Source: Pelargonium x hortorum (taxonomy: Eukaryota; Streptophyta; Magnoliopsida; Geraniales; Geraniaceae). From it: a DNA stretch of 64,000 bases. This document shows positions 12,721 to 24,207 of the stretch, piece by piece (position 1 is the stretch's first letter; every line of letters begins with the position of its first letter). The translations under genes were made by a program, and so were the position numbers. The notes under the pieces were generated by a model. It had not been told where the DNA came from. It saw only the letters and a program-made list of their open reading frames with translations, and ran no database searches. The stretch is taken from contig JAYMTJ010000015.1 in the NCBI GenBank assembly GCA_036897525.1, positions 87,489-151,488 of the forward strand, given 5' to 3'.

Positions 12721-13699
12721 ATTTAGTGCTTTCCCGCTCTGTCCAGTCTATCTCTTGCAAGTAAATAACAAGTAAGCTTATTAACCAGAGTTCTGTTTCT
12801 AGTCTAAAAATAGTAGTATATTCCTTAGATGGGTCGGTATTAAGATCAAACTTCTGAATTAAAGGCTTTCTAATTCTTAAAGGGGAGTTAGTTGCTTTCT
12901 TCATGTCATGCTTTACGGGAATATTTATTGGAAATCTAAGGAATTCTAAAACTGTGTAAGGGCCCAAACTTGAATTAAGAATTATGGAAAGATGGTAAAT
13001 CCAAGACTTTCGATCAACTTAGAGGGCATGCTGGCTTTTGTTTTAGCACATGAAATGATCACAGGTTTTGTTATTGCTTCTATTTTGAATCTGGATTTGT
13101 TATCCTTTATCTTTGTTCCGGTTTCTCGATAGGAAAGATTTGAAGCTCAAGGTCATTTTAAAGTCTCTGTTTTTGAGAGCCTCTTTTTATGGGAGCTCCT
13201 TTTAGAGAGTGCAGAAATGTTCTATCTAGAAAATACACGTACAGCTGGCTCAATACAAAGACTCCTATCCTAATGAAGAAAGAAGTCAAAAGATTAAGGT
13301 ACAGATTATCCAGTCAAATAAGGGTTTTAAGAGTTCTAGCTCTGAGGCTGGGCGTTAGGTGTCTTTCTTTCATCAGTATCTTGGGTAAAAAGAAAGAATT
13401 TCCTGTAAAAGAAGTAAGTAAGTAAGATCTTTTTCTTGTGGGTGCTATCGTGTGAGGTGAGGTGGTCTAGACTCTACTACTCTATAGCGCTTTAACCTCA
13501 TAAACTAAGGATGTTTACTCGGTAAAATGGATACCTTCTATAAGGGTTCAATCCTCTTTAACTGATAAACTACAAAAGAACAGGAGGTACTATTCCTTAA
13601 ACGTATAAGACAATCTCTATAAAACTCAATTAAACAAGTACTTTAACTTGCTAGAGATACATACGTACTTAACGAGAAAATCTTTAGGGGGAGATTCCT
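12721..13699. other. Region with two unassigned open frames
   Basis: Frames at 12719-12967 (minus, 82 codons) and 13189-13425 (plus, 78 codons) read as charged, protein-like sequences, but I recognise no family. Length and composition do not separate them from chance. The word TTTGAAGCTCAAGGTCATT at 13139 recurs in altered form at 48119. Confidence 0.4.
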
Positions 13700-15560
13700 T
13701 TTGACCACACAATATAGGACACACCATTGACTTACCTGTTTCTTTGTTTTTCTTAATGACTTTTTCCTAATGTTCTAATGCCTGTTACTTAATCCCAGTC
13801 TTATAAATAAAGCTATACCTTTTGAAAGCTCTCTTTTATGACAACACTTCAATTCAGAATTGTAAACAGAAGAACAACACAAATTAAGTTAGGAAAGCCT
13901 TGTCAACCTCTCTAATCTTTAACACCCTATCTAGTTTTTGTTTGAAATACCAAGAAAAGAATACAAATGAAATAGAAAAGTGCCCTGGTTATTATCCAGA
14001 ATAGAGTTTCTCACGAGTTCGGGTACCTTATTAAGTGGGTTATCGATCTGCTATGACTTATGACTTAAAAGACTTCAATTCTTTGCCTCTTAATGGCCTT
14101 TGGCCCCTTCCGGTTTAGAATTACTTACATTTATCCATTAGAAATCCTATAAAGCAGAACAAGGAGAACGCAACCCCTTTATTGGATTTACTCTACGGCT
14201 TTTAGAAGACTTGAAAACCTGTCAATCTTTCTGTACTGCGTATAAAGATCAAAATCCTCTCTTTTGTAAAAGACTTCCAATAACCAAACTAAAGACAGCG
14301 CCAAATCCATATCAACGAGAGCCCGACGACCAACAAACAACTTGCAAACAGGAATTACTACGTAAAGTTTATATTAATCTGAAGCCTTACTATGTTTTAG
14401 AATTACATCCTTTTGTTCTCTATATCGTAGTCCGACTAGCATGACATTAAAAAGAGCCTTTTCTTTTCCTTGATTCAGGGATCCTCCTCCTGGCAGTTAC
14501 ACCCTTGTAAGGTACATTTCTATTCCTCCTTGTACTTATCGTTACATGAGCTTAGTGCCTTAGAAGTATATACAGAAATCCATTTACCCAACTAAAAACC
14601 TTTTAGGAGGTTAAGGCATAATGGTTAATTGAGAGTGAAACCCTTACACTATGAAGCCCAGAAAAAAACTGACTTCAACCTTTTAATTACAGAAATTTCT
14701 TTAGCTTCAATATTGACTCTCTCGAAACTTTCAAACTTCTTTACTGGAAAAACCCAGAAGGAAGAGGAACCTCCTTTAAGTTTAAGATTAAGAATACAGG
14801 TACTTTCCAAAACAAAAAAGGAACTTAGTAAGATAAAGAAAGAGGGTTTATATCTAAGGAAACTGCACCGAAATGGACAGATTAGTCAATTAAGAAATTG
14901 AATTGACCTCAACTATTATAGAATAGAGTCTTTTCTCCCATTATAATAATGAGAGCCTTTGTTTACCTCTGTAGAGAATACTAATTCTAAGTCCAAAGGA
15001 TACTAAGATTTTTAAGCCTCTCCTTTAGTCAACTTACTAAATCGGAAAACTCGAGCATCAAGTACAGTACTTCGCAATACAAAGCCACTCAGTCTCCTTT
15101 ACAGTCCATGAATTACACAATTATAGGTCTCAAAGAGGTAGTTATTTTATTTATTTATCGCCCTAAAGTCTAACTCTCAAGAAATAATGCAAAATAAATA
15201 ATAAAGTTTTGTAAGATGGTTTTCTAAAAGAATATTTCAAAGGGAAAAAAACTTTTAAAAGAATTCCTTAACTTGTTTAGAACTGAAGTCTCTACGAATA
15301 AATAAGGAAAACTCATGAGAAGCAAATCCTCTATGCATTGCATTACTACCCCTTTCTCACCTTTCTAGTCTAGAATCTTTATCTCTGGCTCTGGGAACTG
15401 ACCCAAGAAAAATGAAGAGTTCCCTGGGACTTATTACACTTACACTTGATCAGTGAAAACTCTCACTTGACTTCATATTTACCTATTTCAAATTAGTTAC
15501 CCCTAATATAATAAACCCACAAATCTAGTTTTCAATTAAGGATTTTAACACACGGAATAC
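13700..15560. other. C-rich stretch, no gene recognised
   Basis: The + strand is poor in G for most of this stretch. The frame at 14629-14901 (90 codons, GTG-type start not supported by context) is rich in Lys and Leu, which A-rich DNA produces on its own. CGCAATACAA at about 15073 resembles a word at about 34229 in the large island, so part of the stretch may belong to the same repeat family. Confidence 0.45.
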
Positions 15561-17840
15561 AACACTTTACTCTTTCTTGTAAATCCCTTTTTTCTATTTC
15601 TAGAATTCGGAGAAAGCGTGACAGGGGCTGAAAATTCGACTTATATCAAATATCAGAGGTAACTTTTATTCAGTTAATTAAGGCTTAGGGCATATAAGAA
15701 GGAGTATCCTTTTAGGCTTTAGTTATTTACATATTTGACAGGCTGTCAAGTATCCTAGGAAAGTCTCATGAATCAGATATTGATGTGCACTATAACTAAA
15801 TTGACCTCTAAGTACACCCAAAAATTTAGGCTTGCCGATTTGAATCTAGCCTCATTAAAGTAATAGAATCCCTTAGATTTCTTTTTTTTGAGGGTCCTAG
15901 CTTTGGCTATTTACTAGAATCCAGATCTAGTTATAAATAAGAAGGGGGTGCTTTTCAGTAATAATGCTTTGCAAAGACTTGCTTAAGATACTGTCGTGGT
16001 GGGGTATGATATTAAACAAAATAATTACAAGGTTTGCCCCAGGCGGACCCGTTAAGACAAGACTATTTGAGATAAGAAGCATTGAATAGGAAGAAATTTG
16101 AAGTACTGATTCGTAATTGAAACCAAAGAGAAGAGAGTGCTTTCCCTTGCTAACGACACAAGAAGAGCTAGAGATGGATCAGCTGACTGGGATTCCTCCT
16201 TTTATTATATACTTTACTTATTTGATTTGAAAAAATACGAAATTCTTTAGGCTGCAAGTCCTTATAGTTGTCCTTTGGTTCTAGTGGGTTCCCGGGCGGG
16301 AATATGTTCTGTTGGGAAAGGGAATTCAACTATACTCTTCTCAGAGTAAAGGCTCAGAGTCTGTATTTATGTGATATTTGCATTAAAAGACTTTACCAGT
16401 TTACGTAATCTTCTTACTCTACTCAAGTGAGGTCTCAAAGGCAAGTTTATCTTGTGAATATTAAGTGATTTACAGACTAGAAGCAAACTACGGGGAGCCC
16501 TTATCTAATGGGATATTTAGTAATCTATCAAACTAAACTATGAAAGTGCCTAAGACTTAGTCAGAGTGCTCCTTAGGCTCTACCTCTTTTTTTTAGAAGA
16601 AAATATGGAGACCCCCGTGCTATTTCTAAAATTTAACAAAAAAAAAAGAAGTTTATCTAGTCAATTTGTAAGGACTAAAACCTGTTGTTAGTTTAGATAA
16701 GAGTTCCTCTTGGGGATTTCGTTTTTTGGGGGGGAGTATTCCAGATTCTATGCCATTTTTAAATTAAGAATTAAATGGCTTTTTTTTTATGTTTCCAATT
16801 CCAGATAAAAGGAAATTTATATAGAGCTAGTCTAAGGAAATACTGATTAGGAAGAAAGGAAAAAGTCTAAAAAACTAAGATTTATTTAATTGGGCACCCG
16901 GCCCGTAAGAGTAGGTTTCTTTAATCTTTTATTAGAAGTTAGTAAAGGCGTAAACAAGGCCAGGAGTAGAGTTCATTAAAGTTTTTGTAGTTTAGTTACA
17001 GCTAAGTTAAATAGGGCAAAAGTAGTCTAAAGTAAGAACTTCTAACAAACAAAAATCCCACTAGGAAGGGATCAAAGAAATAGGAAAGTTGCTTTCGTGT
17101 TCCTTTGTTTCTCGGTTTTTTTTTTCAGATAACAAGGACATTGGGTAGTATTAATTAATTTAAAGCTAGGGTAATGTCTTTCAGGTAAAGACAAGTAAGT
17201 GTATATATAGCTAAACGAGAGTTCTTTGGAAGAGTTTAGTGCTTATAGGTAAAGCTGAGACAGTATTACGGATTTAAAGCGGAAACATTTAGGTTATGAG
17301 AGTGTTTTCCAAGTACAATTTATTAAACGGAGAATAAATAGAATATTCAACGAAATTGACAAGGTTCAAGTCCTCTTACACTCTGTTGGAGTTGGTACTC
17401 ATTTCAGAGAGGCTTGTAAGCTAGCTTAATTCTAAGAAATTGCCTAGGTTGCGTTAGAGGCTTTTGCAGGAGCCCTTAATTAAATTAACTGTTTAGGGAA
17501 TTTTTAATTAAATTATAGGATAAAGTACAAAAAATTGAGGGTTGCAAGGTGGAGAAGTCCTATTCCGATGTCTAGAGTTTCTATTAAATTAATTATATAA
17601 CAAGCTTTCAAGAGGAATAAGGAGAAGAGTTCAATTTAGTTCAAGTTAAGCCTGGTTATTATTATACAGGAAAGGTTTAGTTAGTAGGTTCTAGAAACCA
17701 AGATAAAGTAAGAAAATACATATAAATAATAGTAGAACCAGGTATCCGTTTTTTACAGGAAAGAGGTCCCTCTTAACTAGCAAGTCTCCTTTTCGGGAAT
17801 GTAGAAATAAAGTTTAATAATTCTAAACCGGAGTTCTTCC
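15561..17840. other. G/A-rich stretch
   Basis: Purine-rich on the + strand, especially 16.0-16.6 and 16.85-17.7 kb. Contains a T6-G7 run at 16732-16744 and the tRNA-sized element at 17299-17384. No coding frame is recognised. Confidence 0.45.
17299..17384 (+). other. tRNA-sized foldable element
   Basis: The ends AGAGTGT (17299-17305) and ACACTCT (17378-17384) form a perfect 7-bp terminal stem enclosing 72 nt. Near the 3' side lies GGTTCAAGTCC, a T-arm-like core, although only the inner three pairs of that stem form. An internal 7-bp hairpin, ATTTATT/AATAAAT with an 8-nt loop, sits at 17318-17339. The total of 86 nt would suit a class II tRNA, but no normal D arm or anticodon loop is visible. 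It could be a decayed tRNA or a coincidental structure. Confidence 0.2.
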
Positions 17841-20399
17841 TTGACCCCACATCTAGGGTAGAGGTACAGGAATTCTAAAGAGCAGAGGAGCCTCTTCTTC
17901 AGTTCCGGATCTATAAAGTACCACGGGGCGTTTTTATGTATGTTATGTACCTCACTTCCTTAACCAAGGCCTTATTTATAAAAGTAGTTTAGTAATTAAG
18001 ATAAAAAAGGGTCTTAAATACACGTAATATAGGAGTCTCTTTCCAATCTTGCCGACCTTACTGATGTACCCCTATAACCTCGAATTAAGCTAAGCCTAGA
18101 AAGAAAAGTAAAACCTTATTACTAAAATCTCGAGTTAAGGGAAGTAATGCAATATTTATCTAGAGCGGAGATTGGTAGCAGTTCTTTTCTCTAAACTAAA
18201 GTTAGGTCTTCCAAAATAAATATACAAAACAACTCCTCTTAAAATACCAAAAAACATAAGGACTCTTCTTAGCCCATTCCCCCGGAAATCTATTCTTTCA
18301 AAACCTATCCCTTAGTTCTATCTTTACTGGAAACCGCTTAACTCTAGCTTTAGAACTTTAACCGGAAACCTATAACAAAGGGCCATAAACTAACTTAATT
18401 CCTACACCTTTCTTATTTATTTGCTTTCATAGCTGTTTTTGTAATCCCTCTTACTCTCTTCACTGCTGTCTCAGTCTTATGTAGCCCTTCTTTCTTGATA
18501 CCCATATCTATACTTTCTTCATAAATAGAACCTTCTTCTTAGTTTTTAGAGCTGTACTCTCTTCTCTCTATCTCACTCTGTATCGCTTGTTTCATATGCG
18601 TAATAAATCTATCTTTCCTAGTTTAGGACCCCTACTTATCGAAGACTCCATAGACACAAATAAGTTTTCGTGAAAAGGCAGACCACTCGGGGTTTTAATT
18701 AAAGCATTAATTCTATAACCCTTTGTTTAGCAGAGCTAGCTGCTTAATAATGAAATAATGAGTGTCTTCCAAGGTACTATACAAAGTCCTTTTTTCAAGC
18801 TAACAAGATTCTCACGCGAAAGAGTTTTTTTTAGTGCCCTTTTCTGAAAAAAAAAAGACAAAAGTAGTACCAGTATAGAATAGGAGGGTATACTTGGCGA
18901 AGACTTATGCCTAAATGTGAAACGAAATTGTCTCTCCTTTTCTTTTATACTTGGGCAAGGTTTCCTTAATTTTTGCTGTTAAAGCAGCCTTTAGCCTTTC
19001 TAAAAAGCCGAGTAAAACCGTATTTGTATATAATTTCAATTTAGGAGAGCTACAAAAACGGATATATTTACTACATTACTTCACAAGGTTGCTTTCAGAG
19101 ATTCTATATAAACAAGTACGCTACGCTTTTGTGTATCCTAGCCCCAAATTTTTTTTTTCTAAAAGGTTGGCCCGCTAATGTAACGATACCTCTATTTTTA
19201 GACTTTGTGCTATTGTATTACTTCTGAATAAACTGAGTACTTTTTTTGTAAAATATACTGAGAAAGTCCATTTCCTTTATATACAAATTTGTTTAGTATG
19301 AAACTTAACCATATGATAACTCGCAATTTAGAGACAGCTAGGTGATGAAATAAAGTACTCCTTCTTTTTGATTCTTAGGTATAGTATAAAAATATCCCAA
19401 TACTAGAACCAATAACTAATCCCGTTGAGAGCCTGAAGAACTTAAGCAATGCGGGAAAAGCTCCCCTTGTAATTAATTAAAAAGTGAACTCCTATTTATT
19501 CTTAGCTTAGAAAAGGAAAGTAGGGTTATTGCTATAGATCGTCCTAAAAAGCGACTCTACTAGCCGGGAATCCTAAACTAGAAGGGGTCGGTCTTCCTAT
19601 GAACATGTAACAGAACTGCTTTTTCATTTTTAAAAGGATTAGTCAAAATTCCTTGTATTATATGCTTTCGATCGTCTGGCCCTAGTTATATTATATGCCA
19701 TGCTCTTTACAAATTTATGTAAGTATAGGAACTGAGTAAATATAGCAAGCAAGACTGTTTGAAATATCCTGGATACCGTGTCTTTTTGACCATAAGTTAA
19801 TATTACTTTAGGTTTTTTTCCAGGCTCAGTTTCTATTTCTTAAAACAATGAAAAATAAAGTGATATAGAGTTTAAATAGTATAAATTAGCCTTTTTGGTA
19901 TAAGTACAAAATGAAATGAGACAAACCCTTATTTTGTATTCCGTTAGTCGGTTTCCTTTTCAGCAAAATAAGTAGAACGTGCCTATTATAGTATAGAATA
20001 CTAATTTGGTTAGGAGTCCTTTGAGAATAGTTTTCACAGGTCCTTGCTGCTACAGGATTCCTCCTCTTCATAACTTCATAAAGTAATTCTAGTGTTAGGA
20101 GAATCCGGTAGGGTAGAATCCCCTACTTTTGGTGACTATATTTAAATATTCTTACTCCAGTTCAAAACAAGAAAGGTAGGACTTTCCTGATCTGATAAAG
20201 AAGAAAGATTGAAATCATAAAAAGGTTTAGACTTAATGCAACAGTAGTTATTTATTTTACGGAGCTATAACAGAACCCTTATTTAAACTTTAGCACACAG
20301 TGATTATATACCGAACATATTTTTTAATAAAAAAACTAAGGTAAACCTGGCAAACATTTGAAATTTAAGGGGACTCCCGCTAAGGATAAGTAAGGAAAT
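17841..20399. other. Spacer, no gene recognised
   Basis: C-rich on the + strand from about 18.18 to 18.5 kb, mixed elsewhere. Frames at 18951-19178 (plus) and 19886-20071 (minus) are short and unrecognised. Confidence 0.5.
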
Positions 20400-21600
20400 T
20401 TACATTCTATATCTCTTTTTGAAGCCTTCTCCGCTGTTTTCACTTCTTTCAGATTTAGTATATGCGCAGGCGTGCTGTATTTTGGTACTTCGGTAGCTTT
20501 TCTAGGAACTTCTTTTTTTATTCAAGCCAAATAGAGGTGCCTTCCTTCTAGTTCAGGGACCCAGATTTATAATGTTATATTTAGAAAGGTAAAGCTCTAA
20601 AAAGAGTAAGTCAAAAAGAAGCTTTATGGGATTAGAACTCCAGTAACTTTAACTTTAGCTGTATTCTGGTTAAAGATAAAGATGTGTAGAAGCTAAAGTA
20701 AAGAAAGTTTCTTGGGTTTCCAGTTATACAGAACGGAATTCAATCAAATAGTATATAAAGGGGTTAAGCAGGGTAGAGATGCACGATAAACGGAGTGGGT
20801 AGGTTTCTTGACTGATACTTGGTTATTTAAAAAGTGGGATTAGAGCCTATGTATTGTCTTTTTGGCTTTTATAGTTATAAAAGGAATTTTGTAATTAAAA
20901 ATCAAATATTAAAAGAAATATAAGGGGAAGTTCTTTCCTTCTTGGTTTTGATCTTCCTTATGTCCTGTGTTATTAGTATCTGGAAGAAGTAAGAGAAAAG
21001 GAATTCATTGGCAGGTAAGAGGACTTGAAGTTAGATAGAAACAAACTCTTTCTATATCTATACCAGTTAGAAGTCCGGCCCTAACTCCTAGAAGGCATGT
21101 GGGATCTTAAGCTTGCTTACCTAGTTTTCTTTGAGTCCTTAATATCTGCAAGTAAGTCAAGGTCTTTCATTAAAGAAAAAGGAGAAGTTCTAGGTTTTCA
21201 GATGAAGATGAGGTTTCTAGTGTAAGGTTTTCTAGAAGACTATAAGGAGTGAACCTCCTAACCAAGATTGGTGACTCGGTAGGATGGATGTATGGATGTA
21301 CTTACAATCTTTGTATCCTCTTTTCCGGATAAGCGCCATAAAACAAGAGGAAGCTTAGAAAGGAAAGAGGGCGCTAGGATCCTATCTCAGAGAGTCTAAC
21401 CAGTTTCTTTAGGAATTGTAGTTGGCCAAACTCTATAGTCTATTACCCTTGTCTCGGAGTCTCTTTATGAGTTTATTAGAGAGTTTATGACTACAAAGAA
21501 TGTGTTTCCAGTCTCAACTAGGGAGGGAAGGACTAACACAAGAAGCAAGCAAGTCAAGAAGAGTGTGGTCAAAGAGAAAGGAAAATCTTGCCTACATTTA
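20400..21600. other. G-rich island
   Basis: The + strand is G/A-rich with few long open frames. A short tandem word, GGATGGATGTATGGATGTA, lies near 21282-21300. Words such as CTTGAAGTTAGA also occur near 55.2 kb, suggesting a link with the later G-rich islands. No gene is recognised. Confidence 0.4.
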
Positions 21601-24083
21601 ATATAGCTGATAAACTTTAGTATATTCTGCCCTTGGCTTGTTTGTAATAGAAATCAAAAGTATCGTCCCTTTTTGACAATTTCTTGTATACTAAAAATAT
21701 TAGCTGACATACATAAACTTCCCTTGCTCTAAGCAAAGGTCAGACTAAGAGCCCCCCTTACAATACAACACCGGGACAACATATAAAATGACCCCAAAAA
21801 GTCTAAAGGAGATAATGCTCAAGTTGCTGATGGATTTGACTCCCAGCCAGTTACGTTGAACTACTCTGATCTGATAAATGAGATAAGTGATAATTAGTAG
21901 TTAAGGGAGCTCCAATAAGATGTTTCTAATTGCATAACTTGTTTAGTTCGGGAAACAAAGTGTACTTTGTAGAGGATGCTTTTCATTATTACAAAGTTTA
22001 TTCTCAAGTCATTTTTAACCAACAACTGCCAAAACCCTTAAGTTCGACTCTATTTTGCCCTGGATACTAAAGAAATAATATTTCTGGTTTCTAGATAATA
22101 TTTAAGGCAGAGGCGCAGAAGGGTTTGACTCTTCCCAAATCTCCCGGAATAAGTTCATCTTAAATTCGAATTCCTACTACTCTCTGTCTGTTATGCCCCT
22201 TGGTAACTACAAAAAAGTCTTTAATTTAACAGGGCAGTACTGGCTTAACAACACAGGGGCGTGAAAGGAGGATTCACTAAGCGGAAAGGATAGAATTAGG
22301 GGTTTTTAATCCGTTAACACAGTAACCTCTGGTTTGTAATACATTCTTATTAGCTATACCAAGTTAATGGCATGGGGTGTCTGTTCATTCTTTGGTAATC
22401 GAGAATCTTTGAAGGATAAAAAAAATTCAGAGTTTCTCCTCTAGATCTAGAAGGGATTTCTGTATCCCGGTTTACACTAAGTAGGGTATATCTCTAAAAT
22501 CTCCATAAAACAATGTGTTCAGTATGTTATTCTTGTTATACTTTAACAGCAGCCCTGTTTCCATTAGATCTTCCAAAAGAGGTATTAAGTAAGCCCTTTT
22601 TTTGGTATATGAGTCTAATCTAATTACTGCACTCTTCACTTCATTAGCTATTTCCGGTTATACTTTTTAAGAGATAGGGCTTTGCGGGATTACTCTATTG
22701 CTAACTTATAATAACTCGAACTAGAGTAACACAGGGTAGCCCTGCCCTCCTTTAGCTGGACTTTACTTTACATAGATTAAGGAATTAAACTGCTTAGGTC
22801 CTAGTATCTTAAGATCAGCTTAACTGGGTATAACATAAATAGAGCTTCTTTAGAATAAGCATAATGTATACACTGTATTTATTTTGTCACCCAAATCCTG
22901 AACCTGGAATTCAAATACCAAGCAAAACTCTTGCTTAGAATACGAAAGAAAGCTAGAGTTAGTTCTTTATAAACTAAATAAAGTAGTAAGTGTTTAAATT
23001 CTCCATTCTGCGCTGCGTGACAGAGCCCTTGCATTTCTTTTCTGTGTCATGAAATAAAGTAGATAGATGGCAGGAGTTAAAAAAAATTCTATGGCCGTTT
23101 TGCAACTTATATCCACAGTTTAGTAGAGGCTTGCGTACGATTCCATACTTCGAAGATTTACTGTAGTTTTTTATCTAGAACTTTTTTCTTTTTGACAGGT
23201 TAGAATGTTTTTTTGAAGGAGATTGCGTAGTCGAAACTTGTTAAAAGGAGGTATTAGAAGACCTATAGCTGGGCAAAAAATGGATAGGTAAAGGTCCCGC
23301 ATTTATTAGGAGAGTTTATATAATCATTCCTATCCGTTATTTTTTAAGAATCTTGAGGTTCCTCAAATTTGTGTTAGCTCTTTTCTTAGTGAGCCCTAAA
23401 ACTACAAATAGAAATCTATTCTGATTAAGCCTCGTTTAGCTACTTGAGTTCTTCTCTTCTGGCAATCTTTAAAAACGCTTTAACAAATATCTGGTAAAGC
23501 TACAATAGAGCCCAATCGCGGGAGTGCCTAGCTTGCATACAAGCTTCGAAAAATAGAGTCTATTAATTAAATAGGGCTTTCCGAAGCTCTACTAAAAGTC
23601 AAAGTCTAATTCCAAAACCCTTATGTTAGTTGTGGCCTTACCTGGCTTACTAAAAGTATAACTTATTACAGGCTCTCGGTAGAAACGCTGTACAAGAACC
23701 TTTAATTTAAGGAAACGGGATGCCCATCTACTTACCAATTCTAAACCTGATACAGAGAACTCTATAGCTTGCATACACCCACCCCTAGCAACTAAGTTAA
23801 TAGAGTTGCTCTAGAATCCTTTTCCAGGTTTACTCCAATACTAGAGCGCTTTCTTTTTTTAGGCCTTTTCCCCCCTATGCCAGTTATATATATTTTAAAC
23901 TTGCGCCTAATGATTAATAGGATTCGATCAAACATTTTGCACGAATTACTCCTTTACCCAGATCTAAGTTTTTTTTTAAGTGATCTAACAAGAAACTCTT
24001 ACTAGTCCCTTGTAGAGTGCTTTTATTTATTTGCGAGGAATATTATATATCTTAAGAACTTTGACAGTCAACCATATAGTTGC

Positions 24084-24097
24084 GGGGGGGCCTCCCC
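24084..24097. other. G7-CCT-C4 tract, potential small hairpin
   Basis: Seven G followed by CCTCCCC can close a four-pair GGGG/CCCC stem. It is an isolated GC cluster in AT-rich DNA and is followed by a pyrimidine-rich stretch. GC clusters beside pyrimidine tracts are known in some mitochondrial origins, but nothing else here supports that role. Confidence 0.4.
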
Positions 24098-24183
24098 TCT
24101 ATTTCTCTTTTAAGTCTTTTCCTAGAGTAATGGCTATATATAGGAGTCATCCAAAGTTTTCTGTAAGTCTAAGTCCGCATGAT

Positions 24184-24207
24184 ACTTACTTACTTACTTA
24201 CTTACTA
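24184..24207. repeat. CTTA tetranucleotide microsatellite
   Basis: Five consecutive CTTA units preceded by a partial unit. A slippage-type tract about 90 nt downstream of the G7 run. Confidence 0.9.

Noticed and set aside
12719-12967. 82-codon minus-strand frame that reads like a ribosomal or maturase fragment
   Set aside because: No conserved motif of either family could be pointed to, and its length is ordinary for chance frames here.
13505-13563. D-loop-like ACTCGGTAAAATGG followed by GGGTTCAATCC
   Set aside because: The two arms are too close to leave room for an anticodon arm, and no acceptor pairing exists.
14629-14901. 90-codon Lys/Leu-rich frame
   Set aside because: Its composition follows from A-rich DNA. 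No domain, no supportive start and no homologous copy were seen.
24084-24097. G7/C4 cluster as a replication origin
   Set aside because: Only one GC cluster is present, without the set of clusters, AT stem or promoter that would support an origin.
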